Positions 37,561 to 45,756 of a DNA stretch of 64,000 nucleotides are shown one piece after another. Numbering within the stretch: position 1 is the first letter of the stretch; each line of letters begins with the position of its first letter. Below the pieces are notes generated by a model that saw only the letters and a list, made by a program, of their open reading frames with translations, did not search any database and was not told where the DNA came from. The translations under genes were made by a program, and so were the position numbers. The stretch is from Aquabacterium sp. (lineage in GTDB: Bacteria > Pseudomonadota > Gammaproteobacteria > Burkholderiales > Burkholderiaceae_C): contig NZ_JAUSAR010000188.1 in NCBI RefSeq assembly GCF_030652515.1, forward strand, positions 159,452 to 223,451, in the 5' to 3' direction.

Positions 37561-37973
37561 TGCGCGTTCCCTCTCCCATGAGGGACGCCAGGGTGCTTGC
37601 CGGTTTCAAGCGGCGAGCCGAGCATCCCATTGCAAGAACAAGTGGTTTGCATTGAGTGTGGGCCGGCCCGCCACTACGTCTTTATTGGAATTGGGCTGTT
37701 CAAACCGTGTTGATTTTTCTGTCCTTTTTTTGAATTCAAGTGCTGCATTATTCCAGGAGACTACTACTCGAAAAAGTGTTCATGTTTTTTCCGTGTCCGG
37801 CTCCAGTCGGCGAGAAGCGGTCACTAGCCAGTCATCGATGTTGGCGACCAAGGGGCGAATCTTCGCTATGCTCCTTATGGGCAATGAGCTCCCAAAGTTC
37901 GATTTAGCAAGGCATGCTCCCTCCCGATTCCACAACTGCACAAGACAAGCGCTGCGAGCGCCCTGAGCCGCTC
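37561..37973. promoter_or_regulatory. Divergent intergenic region between tnsA and the CoiA-like gene
   Basis: About 410 bases with AT-rich patches (for example around 37705-37760, including a TTGAATTCAA palindrome). It must carry the promoter for the tns operon. I looked for TTTATAAATTA-type TnsB sites like those at 56467-56497 and found none, so there is no visible transposon end here. Confidence 0.4.
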
Positions 37974-40184
37974 ATGAGCTGGGCCGTGCGGGTGAGTGCG
38001 GGCCGGCAGGCTGTTCACATCTCCATGCTCAACCCGAAGGAAAACGGCGCAGCATGCGGTTGCCTTTGCTTCGCTTGTGGCGACAAATTGCGTGCGATCA
38101 ATGTTGGCAAGCCGGCCACCCACTTCGAAAAGGCAGGCACCCAACGCCCCCATTTCAAGCACGACCATGGTGGAGCCGATCGCAAATGCTTGTCAGCGGT
38201 AGCTCGCCTGATTGCGCTGGCTCACTTTATCGAGCAAGACGTGATCGTCTTGCCACCTCGGTCTTACCGAGTCACCCGTCTACTGGCCAGTGGCAAGACC
38301 ATCGAGGTGGTGAAGGAATCGCCAGGTGTGACCGAGAAGGTGGTCGAGCGGCGTTGGGTAGACGACCAGTCAGCCATCCTGCTGCTTGCAGACGGTAGGG
38401 AATTGGCCGTCACCGTTCGTACAGCTCACTCTTTGGGCCCTGACGGGGTTTCGCGTTCGGTGCTGTCCTTCGCTGGGGTTACCAATCCAGATGTGGCCGG
38501 CTGGAGCAAAGAGCAAATCCTGGCCCAGCTGCTTTTGCCAGGGTGGATGAAATGGGATCGCCATTGGGATGACGAGCAGCTTGATGAGAGTGCCCAGGGG
38601 CAGCTCGCCAGTGACGAAGATCAATTGCTGAGCGATATCCCCCGGGAATGGCTTGAGGGCTTGTCGGGCAAAATGGCCAGCGAGACGATCCTGCACTGGG
38701 TCATCAAGCGTGCAATCGAGCGCCACAAAACTCTCAAGTTGCCGGAGTTTTCTGTCATACGCACCCAGACCATGCCTGATGGTACGGTTGCGCGAGAGAC
38801 TGCCAAATTTGCCCAGCAAACCCTCTTGATTGACCGGGTGACGTTTGAGCGTAAGGTGGGCGACATGGTTCCCGATGCTGTTTGTTGGGCCAGCAGGATG
38901 GGCAGCAACGATCCGCCCTTCCAACTGCTGATCGAAGCTGCGGTGACCCACTACGTCGACGACGAAAAGCGGCAGAAGATCCTGCAATCAGGCATTGCGT
39001 GCATCCAAATACGGGCGGACCTGTTTTCCCAGGCTGGCGCCGTTCCAGTTGCCAACATTGAGCGAATGGTTTGCTCGGACGCTGCGGGGAAGGAGTGGAT
39101 TAAGCCGCCTGACCTCACGACAGAGATAGCCCAAGCAGATCGCCGATTGTCCGCACGAGCTCGGACCATTCAGAAGCAGGTGGATGATGAAAAGCGCCGA
39201 GAAGAGCAGCGGGTACGGAACCAGGCCAAGTTGGACAAATGGTACCGAGACGCTCCTGACCAAGAGCTTGCAGAACGTTATCTGAAGGAGCTGTGCGCCG
39301 TTTGGCTCGGACACAAACCGCCAGCAATGTTCACCATCGAAGTGGACATGAATTGCGTTTGGCAGAGCCTCACCGGACGTGGAATGGCAAGGGGCTCACG
39401 CATTGAGGTTGAATCCAAGAGTGGGCTGCTCTACCTGCTGTGGCGGATCCAGGATCTGCCAAGCCTACCTGGGCATACCGAGCAGGCAATTGAGATGGCA
39501 TGTGCAGCGGCCCAGCCAGGATGGTCTGGCAGCGCTCCCAAGGCAGTGCTGGCCATGTATGCACTCCGGGCTTACCACGGTGGCAAGCTTCGCGCGAGTT
39601 CTGATCTCTATCGGGACACGGTAGACCAGATATCGCGGTCGCTGAAGGCTGGAGAATCAACTTATGTCCGAGATGTCAATTTGGATCCACTGCTCCGGCT
39701 GCTGTTTCCTGAAATTTCGGCAGACTTAAGCAAGTCGGTGGCTACGCCCGCAGCAGTTCGGGAGGTTCTTGCCCAGCGCATCGCGGCCGAGGAACAGGCG
39801 CGGGAAGTCAAAGCCCGACGTGCACGGCGCAATCGGGCCGTCGCCGATGGCAGGGCCGCACAGGCGGCCGCAAAGCTTCGCAGCGGCCTTGATGCCGAGA
39901 TCGCCCTGTGCGTTTCCAAGGCACGCTGGATGAGGTCTCAGCTGGGGCCCCAGGATGCAGCCAGGCTGTATGGCTTGTTTGGTGGCAAGGTTAGCTTCCA
40001 TGGCCTGGATACCATGACCGTCATAAAGTCAGCGCTCGAATTCAAGGCCCTGGGGCGCTCGATCAAGTTGCTGCTGGAGGGGCTTGCGTTCACGCACCCC
40101 AACGATGTGCGCAAGGCATTGAAGCTCTTGCACCACGCGAGCATTTGCGTGGTCGTCGACGACAGTCTGATCAGCAACGCCTGA
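37974..40184 (+). CDS. CoiA-like competence/nuclease family protein
   Basis: 736 residues from the ATG at 37974 (MSWAVRVSAGR); an ATG 20 codons upstream is possible. The N-terminus matches the CoiA plan: a zinc-binding CGCLCFACGDKL, then HFEKAG....HFKH. The nuclease-like region includes SETILHWVIKRAIE, TFERKVGDMVPDAVCW and LLIEAAVTHYVDDEKRQKI (Glu and Asp as metal ligands), with CIQIRADLF close by. After a coiled-coil section (about 410-440) the C-terminal third is unknown and rich in Arg/Ala. CoiA is needed for transformation in Gram-positives; in proteobacterial islands this family is often part of accessory or defence cargo. Its nuclease activity is inferred. Confidence 0.6.
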   Translation: MSWAVRVSAGRQAVHISMLNPKENGAACGCLCFACGDKLRAINVGKPATHFEKAGTQRPHFKHDHGGADRKCLSAVARLIALAHFIEQDVIVLPPRSYRVTRLLASGKTIEVVKESPGVTEKVVERRWVDDQSAILLLADGRELAVTVRTAHSLGPDGVSRSVLSFAGVTNPDVAGWSKEQILAQLLLPGWMKWDRHWDDEQLDESAQGQLASDEDQLLSDIPREWLEGLSGKMASETILHWVIKRAIERHKTLKLPEFSVIRTQTMPDGTVARETAKFAQQTLLIDRVTFERKVGDMVPDAVCWASRMGSNDPPFQLLIEAAVTHYVDDEKRQKILQSGIACIQIRADLFSQAGAVPVANIERMVCSDAAGKEWIKPPDLTTEIAQADRRLSARARTIQKQVDDEKRREEQRVRNQAKLDKWYRDAPDQELAERYLKELCAVWLGHKPPAMFTIEVDMNCVWQSLTGRGMARGSRIEVESKSGLLYLLWRIQDLPSLPGHTEQAIEMACAAAQPGWSGSAPKAVLAMYALRAYHGGKLRASSDLYRDTVDQISRSLKAGESTYVRDVNLDPLLRLLFPEISADLSKSVATPAAVREVLAQRIAAEEQAREVKARRARRNRAVADGRAAQAAAKLRSGLDAEIALCVSKARWMRSQLGPQDAARLYGLFGGKVSFHGLDTMTVIKSALEFKALGRSIKLLLEGLAFTHPNDVRKALKLLHHASICVVVDDSLISNA

Positions 40185-40401
40185 ACGCAAAATTGGTACC
40201 CCAAACGCCTGCAGCACGTTTGTCAATGCGCCTGGACACTGCATCGGTTGGTTCGACGACAAACTGTCGCTCGAAGATCCACTTTGGTTCGCAATGTGAC
40301 TGCCGTATTGGTCTCAAATCGGCCATGAGCGGTCTTCGTCGAGCAGCTGCTTTCGGTACGCTAAGCCTTGGCCCTGACGACGCCCGGATTTTTTGGTCTG
40401 T

Positions 40402-41418
40402 CTACTTCGAGGTCGCGATAGGAGTCGTTATGTCAACGTCGCCGGGGCGGCTCCGCATCGCGAAGAACTGCATTCGAGCAGCATCGTCAGTGAGCATGAA
40501 GTTTGCGATATGGTGATCGCTGGGTGCCACAGCATCCGAGTACGTCACCATCTGTAGCTCAGACGTGTCAAATTCCACCGCGAGGCTGGAGAAGTCGTAC
40601 TGGTAGCACTCTTGAAGCACCTTTAGGTCGCGAGATGGGAACTTCTTCTTGTAGACGGTGTTGTATTTCGGCTGGAAGTACCGGATGAGCGCTGCTTCGA
40701 CCAATGAGATCTGAAGCTTCTTGCTGAAATTGGCATCCAATGCCTTGGTGAAACGCTTCTCGTCTCGCTCGCCGCGGATCAAGCTCTTGTCCATTCCGTT
40801 CATCATGCTAATGATCCGTGGCGGCACGTATTCAACGGTAAGCACCAAGATTTCGCTTGAAGGCGATTCATAGGCGGTGGTAGCAAGAATTTTCTGCAGC
40901 GTGTCGTGCTTTCGAAGGCGATCAAACGCAGAGCTGTGCCCCCCTGCGTATGACTGACCAACGTACAGCACTTTGAGCTTGCGAAATGCGTGTTCGTAGG
41001 ACAGTTGAGTTTGGTAAACGCTGATCGCGTTCGCCGGCATCCAGCGGACGATGCTACCTTCCGAGTCGTACGTCCTGATTTCGTTGTAAGGGTACGGCGA
41101 CAGATCAAGTCGAATTGCGCCGTCCGTCAGCTCGAACGGACTGGAAAATTGATGCCGTTGCTCGCCGTCGTCATTGCGGTAGACGAGCGAGCCTGAGATC
41201 ACACCGTCGGCGTATGAGAAATCGGAGGGATCGAAGTGAACGGCCGGCCGTGTAACGACCATGTAGATGTGGCAGTTCTTCGAGATCTCCAGCTCGTTCG
41301 GAAGCATCTCTCCGTCTGACATCAGCTGACTGGCCGAGGTCAGCAAGAACCGAGAACTAATAAGGTTGACGGCGAATTCCGTCATGAAGTTCTCTGCCGA
41401 TTTCTTAAGCCTCGCCAC
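40402..41418 (-). CDS. Predicted GIY-YIG-like nuclease domain protein
   Basis: 338 residues, GTG start preceded by AAGGAGAGAG. The central part carries the GIY-YIG plan: an aromatic strand AISVYQ, then LYVGQSYAGG, an Arg in FDRLRKHDTLQ, and LVEAALIRYFQPKYN with the catalytic Glu and the Asn of the fold. N- and C-terminal regions are not recognised. GIY-YIG enzymes cut DNA with one metal; in islands they act as restriction, homing or repair enzymes. It is convergent with the CoiA-like gene (218 bases between stops), so the two need not be coexpressed. Confidence 0.6.
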   Translation of the reverse strand: MARLKKSAENFMTEFAVNLISSRFLLTSASQLMSDGEMLPNELEISKNCHIYMVVTRPAVHFDPSDFSYADGVISGSLVYRNDDGEQRHQFSSPFELTDGAIRLDLSPYPYNEIRTYDSEGSIVRWMPANAISVYQTQLSYEHAFRKLKVLYVGQSYAGGHSSAFDRLRKHDTLQKILATTAYESPSSEILVLTVEYVPPRIISMMNGMDKSLIRGERDEKRFTKALDANFSKKLQISLVEAALIRYFQPKYNTVYKKKFPSRDLKVLQECYQYDFSSLAVEFDTSELQMVTYSDAVAPSDHHIANFMLTDDAARMQFFAMRSRPGDVDITTPIATSK

Positions 41419-41730
41419 CCTGCTCTCTCCTTGTCAGCGCAGCATTATAGGTACTAGGAAACCCGGTGCACATTCACCCATGCTTCGAATTTGATCGCCA
41501 GTTTCCTTCGTTCTTCGGTCCCCCCAATGGGCGGATGAAAGTTGACTCGAACGGCGGCATTGCGGCGCCTTCTACGAACGTCTGCAACGGGTCGGGATGG
41601 TGAGGCCAGCGCATGGAAGACCGGCCGTTCAACCCTCGCCACATCTAATAGCCGCTGTCGGCGTGGCCCCTGAAATGGTAGTCCCGGCCAAGAGCTGTCG
41701 ATCGTTAGTGACAGCTTTCGGGTAGGCGGT

Positions 41731-41761
41731 CAAAGAAAAGCCTCTCGAATTTTCGAGAGGC
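41731..41761 (-). terminator. Rho-independent terminator (minus strand)
   Basis: A near-perfect 10-bp stem GCCTCTCGAA / TTCGAGAGGC (41740-41761) with a 2-base loop is followed on the minus strand by TTTTCTTT. No intact minus-strand gene ends just upstream, so it probably served the decayed frame at 41809. Confidence 0.75.
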
Positions 41762-41808
41762 ATGCAACAAATCAGGCCTTGAGCCAAAACGTTCGCAGGA
41801 CTTCGGGA

Positions 41809-41953
41809 CTACGAAAGCCTTTTGCAACAAGTTGCTATTTTGCGATAGACGTATTCTTCAACTGCACGTTCCCACGCGCTTCCGAAATCTGTCACGGACC
41901 TTGGGTCGACCGGCGCAGGGTGGCGCTGCTTGAGCATACTGCGAAGTTCCGCT
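41809..41953 (-). pseudogene. C-terminal remnant of an unknown minus-strand gene
   Basis: About 48 codons (LRSMLKQRHPAP...AVEEYVYRKIATCCKRLS) end in a stop 50 bases before a good terminator, as a real gene end would. Upstream the frame runs into heptamer repeats, and no body of a gene remains. Family not recognised. Confidence 0.35.
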
Positions 41954-42009
41954 CCCAGCACCCAGCACCCAGCACCCAACTCACAACTCACAACTCACAA
42001 CTCACAACT
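41954..42009. repeat. Heptanucleotide tandem repeat array
   Basis: Eight 7-base units without interruption: three CCCAGCA, one hybrid CCCAACT, four CACAACT (56 bp). It lies about 140 bases before the PtuA-like gene, at the border of the decayed frame. Spacing and unit size exclude CRISPR. Slipped-strand changes could vary its length. Confidence 0.9.
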
Positions 42010-42146
42010 GCACGACGAAGCGAGGAAAATCGTTCCATGCTACAGCGATCGACGGACCATCTTAAGATGGACATCAATTCATCGATCCACGCCCAGGCCG
42101 CTATCGACGCGGCCGGGAGCTAAATCCGCCAGGAGGGGCGTCCAAA

Positions 42147-43811
42147 TTGAGCGAAAGTGACGAAAAGCAGCGGTTTCAACGCGACGTCGTCCTGACGTAT
42201 AAAGCTTTCAGCAGTTCAGACCGCCAGCGCGAGGTTCTTGAGAAGCTCAGTCTGTTTCACGATTGCCTACTGTTGGCTATTCGGAACCCGGACTTCAAGC
42301 AGCCATTTCTAAAAGTTGAATGCCACTGGATATCCAAAGGTCAGGTACGACACCTCAGTGACGTCAAGCTCATAGTCAGAGGCGCCGAAAGAGGGCAGCT
42401 GATGGCGTTGCTCGATCACAGGCCATTTTTTTCTTTCGACGAGCTCAGCGCCCAGGTCGGTCTTGCAGCTTTGTTCATTGGAAGTAGGCGTGACTATCGC
42501 CAACTTGTCGATGCTGCTGGTGGCGACCGACAGCTTGTAAAACGAGTTCTGTCGCGTTCCAACGAACTCGCCGCCTTGCAGGCCTTCGCAAGTTCAAGCA
42601 CGGTGTTGCGCACGATCCGCACCGATCCCCACTACAGCGTAATCGTCTCAACGGACGAGGAGCAGTTCGCGCTGTTCGCGCTCGATTCGCTGCTTCAGGA
42701 AAAGCAACGGAATTTTCCACCTGACACCGAAGGCATTGATGCGACATTCGAGATAGCGCCCAAAAAGCTCCTCCAAGTTCGCTTGACGTATGGCGCTGTG
42801 CTTGATTCGCCGCAGCCAATGACCGTTGTCATTGGTCCGAACGGGGTTGGAAAGACCCGCTTACTTCTCGGCTTGGGGAAGGCTGCGCTCGGACGGAGAG
42901 GAACTGAGCTGAGCGCTTCCCGGGAAGGTAAAGTCGCACCGATGACCTGGCTCCCGCTGGTGTCGTTCACATACGAAAGATCTCTGTGGGCTGGACTCGC
43001 CCGCAGTGGGGCCCGCATTGTTTCGCTCGGCGTGTCGGCCCCGAATTGGCGCGGCTTCACCAATGTCTTACGGGCGCTAGCATTGGATCAGCACCGCGTT
43101 AGTTTCAACCTGGCGGCCCTTCATGAAGTGATGACTGACGTAGCGAACCTCAATCACCTCTACCTTCCGACGCTTGTGAAGACAGCGCAGGACGCGGGAC
43201 ATCCGCAACCGAGCATATCGCTGTCGAGCCTGAGGGATTTCTCCGATCCGAGCATTGTGAGCGCTCTCGACCTGACGAAAGAAGCCTATTTCTGGTCGAC
43301 CGACATTGGCTTCTACCGCATTAGCTCAGGCCAAAAAAGCGTGCTGCTTTTTGGCGCCCATCTCTTCAAAGAGGCCGCGCTTGGTGCATTCGTTCTGATC
43401 GACGAACCAGAAAACCATTTACACCCGCGCTTCGTTTCTATCCTCATGCAGATGTTGCACAAGGTCCTGATCGCGACTGAGTCCAGGGCGGTGGTGGTCA
43501 CCCATTCGCCGTTCGTCGTTAGGGAAGTCGACAAGACTGCCATTTTGATCATGCAGCCCGACAAGAACGGAGATCCAGCACTCTACAGAACATCCATGCA
43601 GACTCTAGGTGCCGACGTTGGTTCGGTCTCCGATCATGTATTTCTAGATTCCGATACGCGCAAGAACTACGAACGTCGTATCGATGCCATGCTTGATCAA
43701 GCGCAAGGCGAACAGGAACGGCAACGAGTTGTTGAAACGGTTGAGGCCTCCGTAGGCAGAGACGCAGAGCTATACATTCGCATGAAGGCGATCGGAAGGC
43801 GCGGACCTTGA
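42147..43811 (+). CDS. ptuA: Septu-like AAA/ABC-type ATPase (PtuA)
   Basis: 554 residues, TTG start with AGGAGG ten bases upstream. It has the ABC-type/OLD-like ATPase plan of PtuA: Walker A VVIGPNGVGKTRL (Lys236), a signature-like region ISSGQKSVLLFG, and Walker B FVLIDEPENHLHP followed by AVVVTHSPFVVREV (His-switch). An inserted helical region lies between them. The next gene encodes an HNH nuclease and overlaps by four bases, which is the PtuA-PtuB organisation of the Septu antiphage system. PtuA is thought to control the nuclease in response to nucleotide state. The family call rests on gene pair and motifs. Confidence 0.75.
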   Translation: MSESDEKQRFQRDVVLTYKAFSSSDRQREVLEKLSLFHDCLLLAIRNPDFKQPFLKVECHWISKGQVRHLSDVKLIVRGAERGQLMALLDHRPFFSFDELSAQVGLAALFIGSRRDYRQLVDAAGGDRQLVKRVLSRSNELAALQAFASSSTVLRTIRTDPHYSVIVSTDEEQFALFALDSLLQEKQRNFPPDTEGIDATFEIAPKKLLQVRLTYGAVLDSPQPMTVVIGPNGVGKTRLLLGLGKAALGRRGTELSASREGKVAPMTWLPLVSFTYERSLWAGLARSGARIVSLGVSAPNWRGFTNVLRALALDQHRVSFNLAALHEVMTDVANLNHLYLPTLVKTAQDAGHPQPSISLSSLRDFSDPSIVSALDLTKEAYFWSTDIGFYRISSGQKSVLLFGAHLFKEAALGAFVLIDEPENHLHPRFVSILMQMLHKVLIATESRAVVVTHSPFVVREVDKTAILIMQPDKNGDPALYRTSMQTLGADVGSVSDHVFLDSDTRKNYERRIDAMLDQAQGEQERQRVVETVEASVGRDAELYIRMKAIGRRGP

Positions 43812-44797
43812 ATCAGATCAAACTTCCGAGAGCCTTCCAAGAGGACCTTGCCGCGCTGCGTGAACTACGAGCCAATAGACTCAAGGCGTCACCAACGCTC
43901 CGCGCCTGCTGGAAGTTCGTTGAACAGGAATACCGTGCCTACGAACTGCGTTATCGACAGCCGGTCCTGCTGGGTAAGCTGAAGCGACTGACGGTTCCGT
44001 CTGCCAGGCTCCTCAACGAACTCTACGATCGCAGAATCAGTTGCTTCGGCTACATCCAAAGGCTGCGGGACAGCGCGAACAAGATTCTGCAGTCCTGCCC
44101 ATATTGCGGTTTACCAGGCGACCTGACGTTGGATCACTATCTCCCGCGTTCGGTAGGCCTGTTTCCCCATCTGTCTGTCTTAACCGCCAATCTTGTGCCA
44201 GCTTGCATGCCATGCCAGCGAGCTAAAGGAGAGTTCTATCCGGGCTTTTCAAAGGCCCTGCGCGTGCGAGTAATCCCACCACCCGCCACTCTGCACAAGT
44301 CCGTTCTTGAGCGTCCCGCTCGCAGTGTGTTCGGTCGACGGCTCGCTGGCAAGGCTCGCCTAGCAGGCCAATCACGCGTATTGCACCCGTACTTCGATGA
44401 GATCTTCAGCACCCGGATGATGCGCCTTGTCGATGTCAATGGCCTCAAAGTCCTGGCAGCCTCCAATTCGTTCTATCGAAAGTACCGACTGGTGAACTTT
44501 CATGTTAGCAAGCTCCGATTGGCCGAACGCACTGCGCGCGAAATCAACAAGGCGCTGGACTACTTCGTTGCGTCACTGCAAGCTCATGAGGTCACGACCA
44601 TCGGAGACGCTCATCGAATTGCGCAGGCGGAGCTGAAAACAGCTTATGGCGCCAATAGACAGGGCGGATCGATCGACATTCTTGTCCGCCACGTTGTCGC
44701 CGATGATCCTCGGCTCTTGGGTGAACTGTTCGAGAGATCACAGGCTTCACCAGGCGAACTGACGCTGGAGAGTCAGGTCGTTGCCCTGAACATTTGA
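43808..44797 (+). CDS. ptuB: Septu-like HNH nuclease (PtuB)
   Basis: 329 residues; the TTG start overlaps the stop of the ATPase gene (TTGA). The HNH core is clear: CPYCGLPGD, then LTLDHYLPRS (His of the first motif), NLVPACMPCQRAKG (Asn and zinc Cys) with the distal GEF. The protein also has long helical N- and C-terminal flanks and is longer than typical PtuB. In Septu this nuclease degrades nucleic acid when released from PtuA, stopping phage growth. Overlap means equal translation with the ATPase. Confidence 0.75.
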   Translation: MNQIKLPRAFQEDLAALRELRANRLKASPTLRACWKFVEQEYRAYELRYRQPVLLGKLKRLTVPSARLLNELYDRRISCFGYIQRLRDSANKILQSCPYCGLPGDLTLDHYLPRSVGLFPHLSVLTANLVPACMPCQRAKGEFYPGFSKALRVRVIPPPATLHKSVLERPARSVFGRRLAGKARLAGQSRVLHPYFDEIFSTRMMRLVDVNGLKVLAASNSFYRKYRLVNFHVSKLRLAERTAREINKALDYFVASLQAHEVTTIGDAHRIAQAELKTAYGANRQGGSIDILVRHVVADDPRLLGELFERSQASPGELTLESQVVALNI

Positions 44798-45285
44798 ACG
44801 ATTAGACTACCACTCACGGCCGTACCTCTGACTGCCGCCGTAGGTGCTTTCGGGCTAGGTGCTAGACGCCTGGGCAGTGAGCGGGCTGGGAATTGCTCCG
44901 GCCGATACGTCATCAGCCACAACCGAAAGGGCGACCCGACATCCTCCGTTTTTTAGCGGAAGAATAGGGAGTCAGCGCTAAGAGGCTCTTCCCGGACATC
45001 GTGGTCTGGGAAGGTTCTTGCGCTGGAAATTCGGGGCACTTCGACCCGAGATGTATTAACTTCTCTTCCAACCGCCTTTGGTCAGTGGAATGCCCGCTTC
45101 CGGGCATTCCAGCGACGCCGTTCGACTAGCCAGCCGCTCAGGGGCGAAAGCGCCATGCCACCCCGGGTTGATGTTGGCCATGATCCGCTTGTTCTCAGGC
45201 TTTGACACCCCTATAGGTGGGAATCGTCATTTCGTGATCCGGAAATATAGTGGGTACATCTCACTGAGCTATCCCGGAGAAGATT
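44798..45285. other. Intergenic stretch before the T6SS cassette
   Basis: About 490 bases with no supported gene. It includes a strong stem-loop at 45086-45111. This is where the Septu block and the type VI cassette meet. Confidence 0.5.
45086..45111. terminator. Strong stem-loop (possible bidirectional terminator or boundary hairpin)
   Basis: An 11-bp perfect stem TGGAATGCCCG / CGGGCATTCCA with a CTTC loop. There is no following T run, so it may be a Rho-dependent or processing hairpin, or part of a small repeat element, rather than a standard terminator. Confidence 0.45.
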
Positions 45286-45594
45286 TTGCGACTGGAAGAT
45301 GAAGGCTTGATTGACGGAAGTGCAGTTGTCGACAGGCCCCTTGTTTTCGAAGGAGAGGCCAGTGGGTCAATGACGGTTACGGCCGATGGCACGCTGCATC
45401 TCCGCGGGACCTGTTGCGGCTCGCTTCATGTGCACAAGGGTGGAATCGCTATCGTTCACGGAGTCGTCAAGCAAGACGTCATCAATGAAGGCATTCTCGA
45501 ACTGCGCGGCCGCGTAGAGGGCAACTTGTTTTCCAAGGGCGCCTTCTATCTTCGTATCACTCCTGGAGTGGTTCTCGGCACGGTAGAGATCTGA
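45286..45594 (+). CDS. Small beta-helix protein (bactofilin-like)
   Basis: 102 residues, TTG start with GGAGAAG upstream. Short repeats of alternating hydrophobic residues and glycines (GSMTVTADGTLHLRG, GSLHVHKGGIAIVHG, GRVEGNLFSKGA) predict a small right-handed beta-helix like that of bactofilins. It lies 160 bases before vgrG. Similar small proteins accompany VgrG cassettes; the role here is unknown. Confidence 0.5.
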   Translation: MRLEDEGLIDGSAVVDRPLVFEGEASGSMTVTADGTLHLRGTCCGSLHVHKGGIAIVHGVVKQDVINEGILELRGRVEGNLFSKGAFYLRITPGVVLGTVEI

Positions 45595-45756
45595 AAGCCT
45601 CCAATTTTCGAAACGGCCAGCTGGCGCATCGGCGCACTAGAGCAGGGTTACAAGCGGTTGCACTGCCGAGCCTTCGATCTGAGCGACATGCAACTTTCGC
45701 GTTGAAAATCTCGCCTTCTTTCAAAGATAAGAAAAGCCAAAAATCAGGGAGTCCGG

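Noticed and set aside
37561..37973. A second transposon end just upstream of tnsA
   Set aside because: No TTTATAAATTA-like spaced repeats or TG/CA end could be found, though divergent ends may be missed by eye.
41954..42009. Possible CRISPR array
   Set aside because: Units are 7 bases with no spacers and no Cas genes lie in the window.
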